From an uncultured Ulvibacter sp. (lineage in GTDB: Bacteria > Bacteroidota > Bacteroidia > Flavobacteriales > Flavobacteriaceae): a DNA stretch of 33,390 nt. The stretch spans positions 1-33,390 of the forward strand of contig CAJXZB010000032.1 in assembly GCA_913063405.1 (NCBI GenBank), in the 5' to 3' direction. A program made the position numbers and the translations under genes. Under the pieces are notes generated by a model. That model was not told the DNA's origin and did no database searches. It was given only the letters and a program-made list of their open reading frames with translations. Shown piece by piece: positions 9,764-16,932 of this stretch (position 1 is the stretch's first letter; each line of letters begins with the position of its first letter).

Positions 9764-9790
9764 AAACCCCATATTCTTATATGGGTTTTT
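9764..9790 (+). terminator. Intrinsic terminator after the frameshifted secreted-protein gene
   Basis: AAACCCC-ATAT (9764-9774) pairs with ATATGGGTTT (9779-9788) with one bulged C and loop TCTT, followed by a T run. A weaker hairpin (TGCAAA/TTTGCA) lies just upstream. Confidence 0.7.
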
Positions 9791-9813
9791 ATTTTCTCAA
9801 TAATACATTAAAT

Positions 9814-9978
9814 ATGGCTGCACAATTATTAATCATCGCTTCATTCGGATTAGTTTCGCTAAGTATCTTATTTTATTTTTATTCCGAAAATCGTAAACAG
9901 AAAAAAAGACACTTACAAAAAGAAATGGGTTTAATCGAACAACTTGTCACGTGTGATAGACAACTTAAGAAAAGATAG
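9814..9978 (+). CDS. Small single-span membrane protein, 54 aa
   Basis: I chose the ATG at 9814 because an earlier in-frame ATG at 9781 lies inside the terminator hairpin. The product has one membrane helix (LLIIASFGLVSLSILFYFY, about residues 5-23), then a basic cytoplasmic tail (ENRKQKKRHLQKEMG...). Nothing identifies a function. It sits between decayed genes and could itself be a remnant, for example of a sensor's membrane segment. Moderate to low certainty that it is expressed. Confidence 0.35.
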   Translation: MAAQLLIIASFGLVSLSILFYFYSENRKQKKRHLQKEMGLIEQLVTCDRQLKKR

Positions 9979-10088
9979 AGTGGCCTTAGTAACTACGTTT
10001 TTTTACGATACAACCTTTCCGAGGCACTTATAATTCAGTCAGAAATTAAAATTTTGTAATTTAACTTGCTAACGGCCAATTCTTCGAA

Positions 10089-10686
10089 ATAAAAAAAGCA
10101 TTCTTTTCAGCAGTTCTATTGCTTGTTGTCTCTTTGGACTCAGCGCAAGAAACACAAAAATATATAGATAGTCTTCTTGGTATTTTTAGTACGGTTGCAG
10201 CCGATACTTCCAAGGTGAATCTCTATAAAAAATAGCAAGTCATTACAACGTAACGCACTTGGATAGCGCCAAAGCTTTTGCTGAGGGAGGAATTGATCTT
10301 TCAAGGCGATTGAAATACGCAAAGGGGAGTGGGAAAATTTGAACATTTTAGGGAACTACTTTGAACGAAAAACTGAATATGAATCCGCTCTTAAGTCCTA
10401 TAATGAGACCTTAGATATTGTAAAGGCGAACCAAAGTACCAAAGGATTTGCCGTAGTGTTAAATAATATTGCAACGATACATATTAAGAAAGGCGAATAC
10501 GATGAAGCACTAATCTTTATGTTTGATGCGTTGAAGGCAGAAGAGGAACTTGAAAACCAAAACGGAATTGCACAAGCGTATAACAATATTGGAGTGGCCT
10601 ATTACTATCTTCAAAATTTTGATAAAACAACGCTCTATCTCACAAAAGCACTTGAAATTTAGGAGTCACTCGGTAATTTTGACGGT
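10089..10686 (+). pseudogene. Decayed N-terminus of the TPR histidine kinase
   Basis: Reading from 10089 gives a signal peptide (KKAFFSAVLLLVVSLDSAQE) but the start codon is ATA, not ATG. The frame meets TAG at 10233. Adding one A in the A6 run before it restores NLYKKIASHYNVTHLDSAK in the -1 frame. A second one-base loss in the GGGG run at about 10322-10325 must be repaired to reach GEWENLNILGNYFERK. From 10339 the frame is open through TPR repeats (EYESALKSYNETLDI, EYDEALIFMFDALKAEEE, NFDKTTLYLTKALEI) until TAG at 10660-10662, after which the same frame continues into the kinase. That is four lesions: start loss, two indels and one nonsense codon. Confidence 0.75.
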
Positions 10687-12120
10687 TTGATAAACGGTTA
10701 TAATAATGTAGGTGCTATTCGCATCCATCAAGAAAAATACAAGGAGGCGATTAAGAATTATGAAAAAGCATTGTCCATAAGCACTAAGATCGATGACAAA
10801 ATGAATCAGGCAGTCGAACTTAGTAATATTGGAATTTGCTGGACAAAGTTGAAGGATTATCCCAAAGCGGAAGAGCTTTATGATAGGTCATTTGCGCTTA
10901 GAGATGAAATAGGAGATATGGACGGCAAGGCAAACTCCCTAATAAATATGGGGGAGCTTTTTACGGGACAAAATAATTTTTCTAAAGCCGAAATATACCT
11001 AAATAAAGGTATAGAGATTGCCAATAAGAATGGCTTGAAAACAGTAAAAGAGGCTGGGTATAAAGGGCTTTCAAATCTTTTCGAAGCAAAAGGTGATTTT
11101 AGAAAATCGAATGGCTACTTAAAAGAGTATCTAGCGGTAAAAGACAGCATTCTTAATGAGAATAATGCACGTATTATTGCCGAAACGGAAACGAAATATG
11201 AAACGGAAAAGAAGGAGAAGGAGATACTAGAAGAGCGAGCTTTAGTTGCTGAGAAAGAACTGGAAGTAAAGTGTAAGAATACGATGCTCTATGGAAGTTT
11301 GAGTTTTGCGTTGTTACTAGGACTCTTAGGCTATTTATTTTATAGTCAACAACGTCTAAAGAATCGCCAGCTACAAAAGGAGGGTGAATTAAAAACAGCC
11401 TTGGCAAAGATCGAAACGCAGAACAAACTGCAAGAACAACGACTTCGTATTTCGAAAGATTTTCACGATAATATTGGTACTCAACTCACATTTATCATTT
11501 CCAGTTTGGACAATCTTAAATACGGGTTTAAGGATATGGGGGAACAGCTTTCAGGAAAGTTGTCGGGTATTAGTGGATTCACTTCCCAGACTATTTATGA
11601 GTTGCGTGATACTATTTGGGCGATAAATAAAGAGAACATCACTTTTGAAGATTTGCAGACGAGGATTTCAAATTTTATTGATCAGGCAAAGGTCGCTTCG
11701 GAGAAAACAAGTTTTTCTTTTGAGATTGCTTCTGAAGTGAATAAAGAACATATATTGACTTCTGTAGAAGGGATGAATAGCTATCGTGTTATTCAGGAAA
11801 CGGTAAACAATGCCTTAAAATATTCCGAAGCTACAAAGATCGGCGTGAAGATTTCAGAACAAAATGAGACCATTTCCATCTCAATTAAGGATAACGGCAG
11901 GGGTTTTAATAAAAATGATGTAGAAACTGGCAACGGACTCGACAATATGAAGAAACGCGCTAGAGAATTGGGAGCAAATTTATCGATTAATTCATCTTCC
12001 GAAGAAGGAACATCTGTAGTCATGAATCTCAAAAAAGAAAAAAATAGGGCAACTGTCGTATTGATTTCTGAAAAGGATTTATTGACTTTTAGTGTCTTTA
12101 ATTTAGAGAAACCTTTATGA
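10687..12120 (+). CDS. TPR-containing sensor histidine kinase, surviving C-terminal frame
   Basis: The open frame of 477 aa holds TPR repeats (about residues 1-150), a coiled coil (about 165-198), one membrane helix (about 200-219), a second coiled coil, then a HisKA_3/NarX-DesK-like kinase core. H260 in ISKDFHDNIGTQLT is the phospho-acceptor. The N box is ETVNNALKYSEA and the G boxes are DNGRGF and GNGLDNMKKRA. The catalytic part looks complete, but signal peptide and first TPRs are lost (previous entry), so the full sensor is a pseudogene. The last 25 residues after LKKEK are read through an operator-promoter unit and are unlike the family, suggesting the ancestral stop was earlier. It overlaps the response-regulator stub by ATGA. 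Confidence 0.75.
   Translation: MINGYNNVGAIRIHQEKYKEAIKNYEKALSISTKIDDKMNQAVELSNIGICWTKLKDYPKAEELYDRSFALRDEIGDMDGKANSLINMGELFTGQNNFSKAEIYLNKGIEIANKNGLKTVKEAGYKGLSNLFEAKGDFRKSNGYLKEYLAVKDSILNENNARIIAETETKYETEKKEKEILEERALVAEKELEVKCKNTMLYGSLSFALLLGLLGYLFYSQQRLKNRQLQKEGELKTALAKIETQNKLQEQRLRISKDFHDNIGTQLTFIISSLDNLKYGFKDMGEQLSGKLSGISGFTSQTIYELRDTIWAINKENITFEDLQTRISNFIDQAKVASEKTSFSFEIASEVNKEHILTSVEGMNSYRVIQETVNNALKYSEATKIGVKISEQNETISISIKDNGRGFNKNDVETGNGLDNMKKRARELGANLSINSSSEEGTSVVMNLKKEKNRATVVLISEKDLLTFSVFNLEKPL
12047..12091 (+). promoter_or_regulatory. Operator-promoter unit upstream of the response-regulator stub
   Basis: GGGCAACTGTCGTATTG followed by ATTTC (12047-12068) matches the motif at 7752 and 8588. 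The ATTG at 12060-12063 lies 20 nt before GACTTTTA (12084-12091), a weak -7-like box. It sits inside the 3' end of the kinase frame, 26 nt before the stub's ATG. Confidence 0.4.
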
Positions 12121-12344
12121 GTTTAAAAATCGCCATTGTAGACGACAACAGTTTTTTGATCCACGCCATCAAAGAGAAGCTTTCCTTTTTTGGAGACATT
12201 TTTGAAAAACCAGCTACTTTTGGGGATAGCATTTCAATTGATCTATACTTGAAGTTAGTCAGGACAAAGAATCCTATTTTGATAAGCAATGTGCGAATTA
12301 TTGAATATAAGTTGTCCAAACCTAAACCTGTAAGTGGGAAATAG
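12117..12344 (+). pseudogene. Truncated response regulator (receiver N-terminus only)
   Basis: The first 30 or so residues (LKIAIVDDNSFLIHAIKEKL, residues 3-22) are a clear receiver-domain start with the acidic DD pair. After about residue 35 the sequence stops resembling a receiver. The phospho-acceptor Asp (normally near residue 55), the conserved Thr and Lys, and any LuxR-type DNA-binding domain are missing. A complete NarL/LuxR-type regulator is about 210 aa; this frame is 75 aa. It overlaps the kinase by ATGA, as cognate pairs often do, so it is inferred to be the deleted partner of the kinase. Confidence 0.75.
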
Positions 12345-12379
12345 TTGTCAAAGTTTTTTATTTTCTAATTGTGCTTTGG

Positions 12380-13636
12380 TTACAACCCAAAAGCCGTTTT
12401 CACTTTGTCTACATAATCTAGTTTCTCCCACGTAAAGGTTTCTACTTCTTTGGTAACGCTATCTCCTGTTGGAGAAGTAAAAGTTACATTTTTCATTTCA
12501 GAGGTTCTACCCATATGTCCGTAGGCAGCCGTTTCAGAGTAGATAGGGTTTCTAAGTTTTAGGCGTTGCTCGATAAAGTAAGGACGCATATCAAAAATGT
12601 TCTCTACAACCTTACTTATTTCACCATCTGTCATATTAATTTTTGCGGTACCGTAAGTCTCTACATTGATGCTGGTAGGTTTCGCCACTCCAATAGCATA
12701 TGAAACTTGTACCAATACTTCTTTACACAATCCGGCAGCTACCAAGTTTTTGGCAATATGTCTTGTAGCATAAGCTCCGGAGCGGTCTACCTTCGAAGGG
12801 TCTTTTCCTGAAAAAGCACCACCACCATGAGCTCCTTTACCACCGTAAGTATCTACAATAATCTTTCTTCCAGTAAGTCCGGTATCTCCGTGAGGTCCTC
12901 CAATTACAAAGGTTCCCGTCGGGTTGATATGATAGGTGATATCATCGCTAAACAATGCTTGGATATTGGCTGGTAATTTTGCTTTTACCCTAGGAATTAA
13001 AATAGAAACGATGTCTTTTTTAATTCGGTCTAGCATTACATCGTCACTCTCATCAAAATCATCGTGCTGCGTAGAAACAACAATCGCATCAATACGTTGT
13101 GGAAGATTATCATCACTATATTCAATCGTTACTTGCGATTTAGAATCTGGACGTAAATATGGAATTTCGTTTCCTTCCCGTCTTAATTGGGCAAGTTCGA
13201 TAAGAAGTCTATGAGAAAGTTCTAAAGCTAACGGCATATAGTTTTCAGTTTCATCGGTAGCATATCCAAACATCATTCCTTGATCCCCTGCTCCTTGCTC
13301 TTCCTTATTCGCTCTATCTACTCCTTGGTTGATATCTGGTGACTGCTCGTGAATGGCTGAAAAGACACCACAAGAACTTCCGTCGAACATATATTCACTC
13401 TTAGTATAACCAATTTTATTGATTACGTCTCTTGCAATTTTTTGAACGTCTAAATAGGTATCGCTCTTAACTTCACCGGCTAATACAACCTGACCTGTAG
13501 TAACTAGCGTTTCGCAAGCTACTTTCGATTCTGGATCGAAGGCTAAGAAATTATCAATTAACGCGTCACTAATTTGATCTGCAACTTTATCTGGGTGTCC
13601 TTCAGAAACACTTTCCGAAGTAAATAAATACGCCAT
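12380..13636 (-). CDS. metK: S-adenosylmethionine synthetase (methionine adenosyltransferase)
   Basis: 418 aa, usual length for Bacteroidetes. It makes SAM from methionine and ATP in the cytoplasm. Visible motifs are [13 protein letters not shown] (H14, D16, K17: ATP and metal binding), [12 protein letters not shown] and [21 protein letters not shown], with the P-loop-like [16 protein letters not shown]. Start codon fits the family start [17 protein letters not shown]. It is convergent with the response-regulator stub and divergent from the ilv operon. A SAM-II-like aptamer lies in its 5' leader, so feedback by its own product is likely. Confidence 0.98.
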   Translation of the reverse strand: MAYLFTSESVSEGHPDKVADQISDALIDNFLAFDPESKVACETLVTTGQVVLAGEVKSDTYLDVQKIARDVINKIGYTKSEYMFDGSSCGVFSAIHEQSPDINQGVDRANKEEQGAGDQGMMFGYATDETENYMPLALELSHRLLIELAQLRREGNEIPYLRPDSKSQVTIEYSDDNLPQRIDAIVVSTQHDDFDESDDVMLDRIKKDIVSILIPRVKAKLPANIQALFSDDITYHINPTGTFVIGGPHGDTGLTGRKIIVDTYGGKGAHGGGAFSGKDPSKVDRSGAYATRHIAKNLVAAGLCKEVLVQVSYAIGVAKPTSINVETYGTAKINMTDGEISKVVENIFDMRPYFIEQRLKLRNPIYSETAAYGHMGRTSEMKNVTFTSPTGDSVTKEVETFTWEKLDYVDKVKTAFGL

Positions 13637-13662
13637 AAAAATGGTTTTAAAAATTAAATGAT

Positions 13663-13676
13663 GAGGTCGATTTGAC
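13663..13676 (-). promoter_or_regulatory. Candidate anti-aptamer segment of the metK leader
   Basis: On the minus strand GTCAAATC (13676-13669), GA, CCTC (13666-13663) can pair with GAGG (13749-13746), AAA, GATTTGAC (13742-13735) of the aptamer, giving 8 bp plus 4 bp around an AAA/GA internal loop. This pairing and the SAM-II fold are mutually exclusive, as expected of a riboswitch expression platform. Whether it turns expression on or off cannot be told from sequence. Confidence 0.5.
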
Positions 13677-13702
13677 GAGAAAGTCGAAGGAAGTTTACAC
13701 TG

Positions 13703-13750
13703 CCCTTTAGCATTTTTTATGGAGGTTGCAATCAGTCAAATCTTTCCTCT
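13703..13750 (-). ncRNA. SAM-II-like riboswitch aptamer ahead of metK
   Basis: On the minus strand GAGG (13749-13746) and CCTC (13725-13722) form P1 around a 20-nt loop containing GATTTGACTGATTGCAA. The 3' tail ATAAAAAATGCTAAAGGG ends at 13703. Compared from memory with the marine metagenome SAM-II structure, the loop (GAUUUAACCG-AUUGCAA) and tail (AUAAA, then GCUAAA...GGG) correspond in order. TGC in the tail can pair with GCA in the loop for the pseudoknot. P1 is short. It begins about 14 nt after a -7-like box and ends 66 nt before the metK ATG. Confidence 0.7.
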
Positions 13751-13763
13751 AATTATTCTGCTG

Positions 13764-13771
13764 CAAAAGTA
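13764..13771 (-). promoter_or_regulatory. -7 box of the metK promoter
   Basis: TACTTTTG on the minus strand fits TAnnTTTG exactly. I see no TTTG at the expected -33 distance. It places the transcript start just ahead of the riboswitch. Confidence 0.45.
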
Positions 13772-13819
13772 AAAAAATAAAGTGAATGGAAATTTTATTT
13801 GAAGTTTTTTCGATAAAAA

Positions 13820-13852
13820 TTTGGATACTAACTTTTTATGAACGAATATTTG
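13820..13852 (+). promoter_or_regulatory. ilv operon promoter
   Basis: TTTG (13820-13823), 21 nt, then AATATTTG (13845-13852), one change from TAnnTTTG. The first leader-peptide ATG is only 9 nt further (13862), so the mRNA should have almost no 5' leader. The thr operon promoter has the same layout. Confidence 0.55.
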
Positions 13853-13861
13853 CAGGTATAA

Positions 13862-13924
13862 ATGAACAAGCAAGTTTTAAATATTGTCTCTATTCAAGTC
13901 ATTGCAATTATTCTGCAACGATAG
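13862..13924 (+). CDS. ilv leader peptide 1 (attenuator, 20 aa, Ile/Val/Leu-rich)
   Basis: ATG to TAG, 20 residues: NKQVLNIVSIQVIAIILQR after Met. Five Ile, three Val and two Leu codons (TTA, CTG) make half the peptide. It starts 9 nt after a -7 box, with no ribosome binding site. The stop codon TAG leads directly into AGGGACGGT (13923-13931), which pairs with GCCTTCCCT (13959-13967) of the following terminator with one mismatch: the antiterminator. In addition AATATTGTC (13880-13888) can pair with GACGGTATATT (13926-13936) to block it. Stalling at Ile/Val/Leu codons would free the antiterminator arm; reaching the stop would mask it. It controls ilvEDBNCA. Confidence 0.85.
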   Translation: MNKQVLNIVSIQVIAIILQR

Positions 13925-13955
13925 GGACGGTATATTAAAAATTCAAATATTTTTT

Positions 13956-13985
13956 AAAGCCTTCCCTTATCGGAAGGCTTTTTTT
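13956..13985 (+). terminator. ilv attenuator terminator 1
   Basis: AAAGCCTTCC (13956-13965) and GGAAGGCTTT (13972-13981) form a 10-bp stem with loop CTTATC, followed by a T run to 13985. Its 5' arm is also the target of the antiterminator at 13923-13931. Confidence 0.9.
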
Positions 13986-14009
13986 ATTGAAACAAGTTTA
14001 AAAACGAAA

Positions 14010-14063
14010 ATGAAAAGTATACAAGTCATTAGTATCGTGATTGTCATTATTAACTCCACCTAG
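14010..14063 (+). CDS. ilv leader peptide 2 (second attenuator, 17 aa, Ile/Val-rich)
   Basis: ATG to TAG, MKSIQVISIVIVIINST. Six Ile and three Val codons in 17 residues, no Leu. It shares SIQVI and the 9-nt string CAAGTCATT with leader 1, suggesting duplication. One base after the stop, GTTGGTACAG (14065-14074) can pair over 10 positions (three wobbles) with CTGTGTCGAC (14099-14108), the 5' arm and loop of terminator 2. AGTATC (14031-14036) in the leader pairs with GATACT (14074-14079) as a competing helix. With no promoter seen in between, RNA polymerase must pass attenuator 1 before reaching this one. Confidence 0.82.
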   Translation: MKSIQVISIVIVIINST

Positions 14064-14094
14064 GGTTGGTACAGATACTTTTGTGATAACATAA

Positions 14095-14124
14095 AAGCCT
14101 GTGTCGACCGACGCAGGCTTTTTT
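14095..14124 (+). terminator. ilv attenuator terminator 2
   Basis: AAGCCTGTGTC (14095-14105) and GACGCAGGCTT (14110-14120) form an 11-bp stem with one wobble and loop GACC, followed by Ts to 14124. The 160 bases from here to ilvE hold no further leader that I can see. Confidence 0.88.
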
Positions 14125-14287
14125 ATTGCAAGAATCTACACCCTTGAGTATAACAGAAAACTTATTATAATAGGTTGGTTTTCAGTTAAATAAATCAAAA
14201 ACATGTGTTATGAACTTAAACTGTAAAGTCAAAACTGAAGTGCATACAGAATGCAAAAAATTAATTTCGAATAATAAATCAAAACCA

Positions 14288-15193
14288 ATGTATTACAATC
14301 AAGATACCTTAGTTTTTTTGGATGCTTCCTGGATAAAGGCTTCAGAAGCGACTACCAGCCTATATGGACAAACGCTGCATTATGGAAATGGGGTCTTTGA
14401 AGGTATTCGTGCATATGCAACTTCAGACGGTCCTCAGATTTTCAAGGCGAAAGAACATTTTGAGCGTTTAAAATATTCGGCTAAGGTAATGCATATCCCT
14501 TTTAACTATACAGTTGAAGAACTCATCGAGTTGAGTTATGATTTGCTTCAAAAAAATAAGTTGGAGGATGCATACATCAGACCTTTAGTTTATCAGGGAG
14601 AGAATATGAGTTTAGGCCCTGCTAGTGAATCTCACTTATTACTTTGTGCGTGGGAATGGGGAAAATTCTTAGGTGATAATCAAATTAGAGTAATGACTTC
14701 CAGTTATCAACGCCCCAATCCAAAGGCAACACATATTCAAGCTAAGGTGGTAGGTCATTATACAAATTCAATTCTTGCCTCTACCGAAGCGAAAGCGGCT
14801 GGATATGATGAAGCTCTGCTATTGGACGCACAGGGGTTCGTTGCCGAAGGTCCTGGAGCTAATTTTTTCTATGAAAAAAATGGCGCACTTTATACATGCC
14901 CGCTGGGAAATATACTTTCAGGAATTACACGTCAGACCATTTTTGAATTAGCAAAAGAGCTGGATTTGACCATTATTGAAAAGTCTTTTATTCCAACCGA
15001 TGTGTATAAAGCAGACGGTGCTTTTTTTACAGGTACAGCGGCAGAAGTGGCACCTATTAAATCACTTGACGACCATACTTTCAACAAACCTTGGGAAGAG
15101 ACTATAGGCTACAAACTTTCACACCACTATCAAGATTTGGTAAGATCTTATGCTATTAATTTTTTTGAAACCTCTTCTAATGGAACTAAATAA
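14288..15193 (+). CDS. ilvE: Branched-chain amino acid aminotransferase
   Basis: 301 aa from the ATG at 14288. An upstream in-frame ATG at 14210 would add 26 unconserved residues; the family start [12 protein letters not shown] favours 14288. Class IV PLP fold; K153 in [11 protein letters not shown] matches the PLP lysine. [28 protein letters not shown] and [14 protein letters not shown] are typical. It moves the amino group between glutamate and the keto acids of Ile, Val and Leu in the cytoplasm. First structural gene after two attenuators; its last 14 bases overlap ilvD. Confidence 0.96.
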   Translation: MYYNQDTLVFLDASWIKASEATTSLYGQTLHYGNGVFEGIRAYATSDGPQIFKAKEHFERLKYSAKVMHIPFNYTVEELIELSYDLLQKNKLEDAYIRPLVYQGENMSLGPASESHLLLCAWEWGKFLGDNQIRVMTSSYQRPNPKATHIQAKVVGHYTNSILASTEAKAAGYDEALLLDAQGFVAEGPGANFFYEKNGALYTCPLGNILSGITRQTIFELAKELDLTIIEKSFIPTDVYKADGAFFTGTAAEVAPIKSLDDHTFNKPWEETIGYKLSHHYQDLVRSYAINFFETSSNGTK

Positions 15194-16856
15194 ATACAGT
15201 AAAACGGTTACCCAAGATCCAACACAGCCAGCTGCGCAAGCCATGTTGCATGCTATTGGATTAACTAGGGATGATTTCTTAAAGCCTTTGGTTGGAATTG
15301 CCAGTACAGGGTATGAGGGAAACCCTTGCAATATGCACCTTAATGACTTGGCAAAGCTAGTTAAAGAAGGTACTAAAAATGAAGATGTTGTAGGGCTTAT
15401 TTTCAATACTATTGGTGTGAGCGATGGAATTTCTATGGGTACCCCCGGAATGCGTTACTCCTTGCCTTCACGAGATATAATTGCAGATTCTATGGAGACT
15501 GTGGTGCAAGCAATGAGCTATGATGGGCTTATCACGGTCGTGGGCTGTGACAAAAACATGCCTGGGGCTTTAATAGCAATGATTCGATTGAATCGCCCCT
15601 CCATTTTAGTGTATGGAGGAACTATAGATTCGGGTTGTTATAAAGATAAAAAGCTCGATGTGGTTTCTGCCTTTGAGGCTTGGGGTAGCAAGGTTGCAGG
15701 TACAATGACAGAAGTTGAGTATCAAAATATTGTTGAGAAAGCTTGCCCAGGTGCAGGAGCTTGTGGTGGAATGTATACTGCAAACACCATGGCTTCTGCG
15801 ATTGAGGCTTTGGGGATGACGCTGCCATTTAATGCTTCAAATCCAGCGTTGAGTGATTTCAAAAAAGAAGAGTCGGTAAGGGCAGGTGAGGCCATTAAGT
15901 TGTTACTAGAAAAAGATATTAAACCTTCAGATATTATTACCCGTAAATCTCTGGAGAATGCCATTCGGTTAATTACAATTCTTGGTGGCTCTACCAATGC
16001 GGTACTTCACTTTTTGGCAATTGCCAGAGCCGCCGATATTGATTTCAGTTTAAAAGATTTTCAGAAGATTAGTGATACTACCCCCTTTTTAGCGGATTTA
16101 AAACCTTCTGGAGAATATTTAATGGAAGATGTACATGCAGTGGGAGGGATTCCAGCGGTTTTAAAATATTTACTTCGGAAAGGATTATTGCACGGAGAAT
16201 GTTTAACTGTGACAGGAAAAACGTTAGCTGAAAATTTATTAGACGTATCCGATTTAGCTCAAGGGCAAAAAGTAATAAGGGCTGTCGAATACCCAATTAA
16301 AGTCACTGGACATTTACGAATGCTCTACGGTAATCTGGCTCCTGAGGGGAGTGTTGCAAAAATAACAGGGAAAGAAGGGCTTCGATTTCGTGGAAAAGCA
16401 AAGGTTTTTGAAGGGGAATACAATGCTAATGATGGCATTAGAGATGGTAAAGTTGAAAAAGGAGATGTAGTAGTCATTCGCTACGAAGGCCCAAAAGGAG
16501 GTCCCGGAATGCCAGAAATGCTAAAGCCAACGGCTGCTATCATGGGTGCTGGATTGGGGGGTGATGTCGCACTTATTACGGACGGTCGCTTTTCAGGTGG
16601 GACGCACGGATTTGTAGTAGGACATATCACTCCTGAAGCACAAGATGGAGGGGTCATAGCGCTTGTAAAAGATGATGACGTCATTACGATTGATGCAAAA
16701 ACAAACAGAATAGAACTAGAAGTTTCAGAAGAGGAATTGGAAAAAAGAAAACGACAATGGACAAGGCCCGCCTTAAAATTTAAGCGGGGCGTATTGTACA
16801 AATATGCGAAAACAGTTTCATCGGCTTCTGAGGGATGCGTAACTGATGAATTTTAA
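15180..16856 (+). CDS. ilvD: Dihydroxy-acid dehydratase
   Basis: 558 aa from the ATG at 15180. An in-frame start at 15150 would add ten unlike residues inside ilvE. It dehydrates the 2,3-dihydroxy acids of the Ile/Val pathway using an iron-sulfur cluster. The three ligand cysteines are visible: C50 (GNPCNMH), C123 (VGCDKNMPG) and C195 ([13 protein letters not shown]). The C-terminal part has [19 protein letters not shown]. It overlaps ilvE by 14 nt, suggesting translational coupling. A 76-nt gap without obvious signals separates it from ilvB. Confidence 0.97.
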   Translation: MELNKYSKTVTQDPTQPAAQAMLHAIGLTRDDFLKPLVGIASTGYEGNPCNMHLNDLAKLVKEGTKNEDVVGLIFNTIGVSDGISMGTPGMRYSLPSRDIIADSMETVVQAMSYDGLITVVGCDKNMPGALIAMIRLNRPSILVYGGTIDSGCYKDKKLDVVSAFEAWGSKVAGTMTEVEYQNIVEKACPGAGACGGMYTANTMASAIEALGMTLPFNASNPALSDFKKEESVRAGEAIKLLLEKDIKPSDIITRKSLENAIRLITILGGSTNAVLHFLAIARAADIDFSLKDFQKISDTTPFLADLKPSGEYLMEDVHAVGGIPAVLKYLLRKGLLHGECLTVTGKTLAENLLDVSDLAQGQKVIRAVEYPIKVTGHLRMLYGNLAPEGSVAKITGKEGLRFRGKAKVFEGEYNANDGIRDGKVEKGDVVVIRYEGPKGGPGMPEMLKPTAAIMGAGLGGDVALITDGRFSGGTHGFVVGHITPEAQDGGVIALVKDDDVITIDAKTNRIELEVSEEELEKRKRQWTRPALKFKRGVLYKYAKTVSSASEGCVTDEF

Positions 16857-16932
16857 TAGGATGTTTTTCTAAGTTTATCCGTCATAAATAACAAGAAGAA
16901 GGGGTTTTAAAAAAAGTATAAAAACTTGAAAT

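Noticed and set aside
9781..9813. Upstream start for the 54-aa membrane protein
   Set aside because: The ATG is inside the 3' arm of the terminator at 9764-9790.
14210..14287. Longer ilvE start adding 26 residues
   Set aside because: The added residues are unlike any aminotransferase start, and the conserved [12 protein letters not shown] begins at 14288. I also considered it as a third leader, but it has no Ile/Val bias and no stop before ilvE.
15150..15179. Upstream ilvD start
   Set aside because: It would add ten residues lying within ilvE; the family start is [14 protein letters not shown] at 15180.
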